Source: Brooklawnia sp049651565 (GTDB lineage: Bacteria > Actinomycetota > Actinomycetes > Propionibacteriales > Propionibacteriaceae). From it: a stretch of DNA of 13,155 nucleotides. Of the stretch, positions 11,583 through 13,155 are shown one piece after another. The notes beneath the pieces were generated by a model that worked only from the letters and a program-made list of their open reading frames with translations, was not told the origin of the DNA and ran no database searches. The DNA is taken from positions 1 to 13,155 of the forward strand of contig NZ_JBASCI010000086.1 in the NCBI RefSeq assembly GCF_049651565.1, in the 5' to 3' direction. Every line of letters begins with the position of its first letter. The stretch's first letter is position 1. The translations under genes and the position numbers were made by a program.

Positions 11583-12347
11583 TCAGTCGAACAGGGATTG
11601 ATCGATCCGGACGGTGTCGAAGACCGGGTCGGGCAGCCGGGCCACCCGCTCATCGGCCACCACGTCGGAGTGCCCGCCGCAGCCGTGGTCGAGCGAGACC
11701 ACCCGGCCGTCATAAGGGGAGTACTCGTTGGCGCACGCCCCGAACAGCCGACCGAGTGAACCGCTCAACCGGACGAAGTAGCCGCAACTGATGCACGGGG
11801 CCGGTGCCTGCCGGGCAGCCGGGCTGTCGGGACCGGAGTCGGAAGCCAGCCAGCGCTCGGCGGCCAGGTCGCGTCCGTACCGGGACAGCACACGCTCCCG
11901 GCCGAGTCCCAACTCGGCCACCACCGCGCGGGTCTGCGCCCACTCCACCGGGTCGTCGACCGGTGCGAGTTCACCGCCGGTGTAGCCGGGTTCCAGTCTC
12001 GGGTCGTTCTCGGGGGTGGGCAGCAGCGTCCCGGGGGCGACGTCGCCGGCCTCCAGCCGGTCGGCCCATGGCACCCAGGCCGGCGCCAGCAGCGAGCCGT
12101 CGCTGGGCAGCAGGACCACCTCGTTGACGGTGGCGTACCGGGCCCGAGAGGCCCGGGTCATGGTCACCGCCCAGTGCCAGCCCTGGTAGCCGGGGTGCGG
12201 GCACTCGAAGAAGTGGGTGGCCTGCCGGCTGCCCTGCTCGAGTCGGACGCCGAGGTGCTCCCCGACGCCGAAGTCGCCGGCGGTCTCCTCGGCCGCCTCG
12301 CGGGCGAGGTCCACCGAGCCGGCGATGATCTGGTCCACGTCACTCAT
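11583..12347 (-). CDS. DUF3027 family protein with C-terminal zinc-ribbon motif
   Basis: A 254-residue actinobacterial protein of unknown function, DUF3027. The C-terminal block is diagnostic: APCISCGYFV (183-192), GSLGRLFGACANEYSPYDGR (196-215) and LDHGCGGHS (219-227). Cys185, Cys188, Cys205, His221, Cys223 and His226 are spaced as possible metal ligands. The N-terminal half carries HFFECPHPGYQGWHWAVT (45-62), with clustered aromatic residues and His. No membrane segment. Its ATG overlaps the TGA of the cold-shock gene by 4 nt (ATGA), so translation is coupled, which hints at a role with RNA or with the cold-shock protein; this is inference. Confidence 0.85.
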   Translation of the reverse strand: MSDVDQIIAGSVDLAREAAEETAGDFGVGEHLGVRLEQGSRQATHFFECPHPGYQGWHWAVTMTRASRARYATVNEVVLLPSDGSLLAPAWVPWADRLEAGDVAPGTLLPTPENDPRLEPGYTGGELAPVDDPVEWAQTRAVVAELGLGRERVLSRYGRDLAAERWLASDSGPDSPAARQAPAPCISCGYFVRLSGSLGRLFGACANEYSPYDGRVVSLDHGCGGHSDVVADERVARLPDPVFDTVRIDQSLFD

Positions 12348-12727
12348 AGTTCAAGCTCATCCGCTACGGCGCGGAGCATGCCCGCGATCTTGGTCGATTG
12401 CTGGGGGCTGGGGTAGCGCCCGTGCCGGTAGCCGTTGCCGACCTGGTCGAGCAGCTTGATCAGGTCCTCGAACATCACCGCGAGCTGCTCGGGCTTCTTG
12501 CGGGCCGCCTTCGCCAACGACGGCGGCAGCTCGACAAGTTCCACCGACAACGCCTGCTCACCCTTGCGTCCTTCGACGACCCCGAACTCGACCCGCTGCC
12601 CTGGCTTCAGTGCAGTCACTCCCTTGGGCAAGGCGTCCGCGCGCACGTAGACGTCGCCACCGCCGTCCTTGGCGATGAAGCCAAAGCCTTTCTCTGCGTC
12701 GAAGAACCGCACCTTGCCACTTGGCAC
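12344..12727 (-). CDS. Extended CspB-like cold-shock protein
   Basis: A 127-residue protein: an N-terminal cold-shock domain (1-67) plus a 60-residue C-terminal extension. RNP1 reads KGFGFI (13-18); the RNP2 region reads DVYVRADAL (25-33) in place of the classical VFVHFSAI, so the RNP2 His is replaced by Arg. The extension is helical (LAKAARKK, 71-78; MFEDLIKLLDQVGN, 85-98; AGMLRAVADEL, 115-125) with the GRYPSPQQ turn. Mycobacterium tuberculosis CspB (Rv0871) has the same architecture. It would bind single-stranded RNA or DNA. The start is GTG at 12725-12727, with GAGGT 6 nt upstream. First gene of a two-gene operon with DUF3027; divergent from the proline-rich gene. Confidence 0.88.
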   Translation of the reverse strand: MPSGKVRFFDAEKGFGFIAKDGGGDVYVRADALPKGVTALKPGQRVEFGVVEGRKGEQALSVELVELPPSLAKAARKKPEQLAVMFEDLIKLLDQVGNGYRHGRYPSPQQSTKIAGMLRAVADELEL

Positions 12728-12781
12728 CTGACTACCTCACTTGTCCGATGGCTCGCTGACCGAAGCCGCCACACCACTCCC

Positions 12782-12787
12782 AGCGTA
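12782..12787 (-). promoter_or_regulatory. -10 of the cold-shock operon
   Basis: TACGCT (12787 to 12782 on the minus strand) is the best -10 upstream of the GTG. It predicts a leader of about 48 nt with a Shine-Dalgarno. No convincing -35. The gap does not hold the long leader seen in classical cold-inducible csp mRNAs. Confidence 0.35.
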
Positions 12788-12839
12788 TCGGGCGGGACAA
12801 CGCCCCACCACACCCACCCGTCGGGTCGGCAGGGCCCCA

Positions 12840-12845
12840 TACACT
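12840..12845 (+). promoter_or_regulatory. Leaderless -10 of the last gene
   Basis: TACACT (12840-12845), then 7 nt (GGGGGCC), then ATG 12853. No other start in this frame precedes it. Confidence 0.5.
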
Positions 12846-12852
12846 GGGGGCC

Positions 12853-13155
12853 ATGACGCAGGCAGCTCCGAACAGCCGGGCGGACATCGCGACTGCGCCC
12901 ACCGGCCAACCGTTCGGATTCGCCAGCCCGAAAGCCCCACCACTCGGCGCGGCCGCCGAACCGGCCGGACCTCCCGAGATCGACGCCGCACCACCCCCCG
13001 ACGACTACACGCCACCCAGCGACCCGGTCACCCCACTTGAGTCGATCGCCCCGGCACCACCCGAGCCCCGGGACCCCAGGCAGCCGATGCTGGACGCGGC
13101 CCCCGAGGTGGTCGAGCCGGACTGGCAGCCCAGCCAGCCGCTGCCGCTCAGCGCC
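12853..13155 (+). CDS. Proline/alanine-rich protein, 5' part only
   Basis: The first 101 codons of a gene that continues past the window. The N-terminal MTQAAPNSRADIATAPTG is followed by an extended low-complexity region in which Pro, Ala, Asp and Glu dominate (for example PPEIDAAPPPDDYTPPSDP). No signal peptide, membrane segment or folded domain is visible, so it is a disordered, acidic N-terminal region whose function depends on the missing part. It could precede a membrane transporter, helicase or scaffold; I cannot tell. The choice of frame rests on the leaderless TACACT-N7-ATG and an uninterrupted frame with G/C-rich third positions to the window edge. Confidence 0.6.
   Translation, partial: MTQAAPNSRADIATAPTGQPFGFASPKAPPLGAAAEPAGPPEIDAAPPPDDYTPPSDPVTPLESIAPAPPEPRDPRQPMLDAAPEVVEPDWQPSQPLPLSA

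Noticed and set aside
12398..12856. 152-codon plus-strand frame opposite the cold-shock gene
   Set aside because: Antisense shadow; the minus strand has RNP1 and the known C-terminal extension.

Overview
The window is high-GC DNA with strong G/C bias at third codon positions, short intergenic gaps and actinobacterial signature genes: SepX/GlpR with a gephyrin-like Glp, an FmdB zinc-ribbon protein, a VLRF1-type peptidyl-tRNA hydrolase, an IdeR/DtxR regulator, an extended CspB-like cold-shock protein, DUF3027 and DUF2530. It is an Actinomycetota chromosome; Propionibacteriales is my guess from overall gene content, not something proved here. No transposase, integrase, phage gene or CRISPR array is visible, so this is core chromosome.

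Layout. 1-152 is non-coding, with a 36-bp tandem repeat and a terminator-like structure. 153-2928 (minus strand) is a cell-division block: glp, a RimJ-type acetyltransferase and sepX/glpR. A shared 7-bp promoter separates it from the plus-strand run 2947-4699: 5-formyltetrahydrofolate cyclo-ligase, FmdB-family protein and a SAF/CpaB-like membrane protein. Then come a minus-strand hypothetical (4754-5128), a gene-free stretch, an AceTr acetate transporter (5436-6056) and tRNA-Arg(CCT) (6180-6252). The lower-GC spacer 6253-6474 holds a candidate structured RNA on the plus strand. A DtxR/IdeR regulator (minus) is divergent from the VLRF1 hydrolase (plus), which meets a secreted, membrane-anchored propeller-like protein (minus). 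An unrecognised 218-aa protein (plus), an NCS2 purine permease (minus), DUF2530 (plus) and the cold-shock/DUF3027 pair (minus) follow. The window ends inside a proline-rich plus-strand gene.

Regulation. Eight gene starts have a TANNNT hexamer exactly 6-7 nt before the start codon and no usable Shine-Dalgarno, the geometry of leaderless actinobacterial transcripts. This let me correct several starts. In one case the two -10 hexamers of a divergent pair overlap in a single 7-bp near-palindrome. The other genes use Shine-Dalgarno sites or translational coupling.

The most interesting items are the candidate three-way-junction RNA at about 6356-6440, the Glp protein whose molybdotransferase motifs are eroded, the shared leaderless promoter at 2935-2941, and the separate transcription signals of sepX. 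I did not find a convincing new multi-gene system such as a defence locus or biosynthetic cluster.
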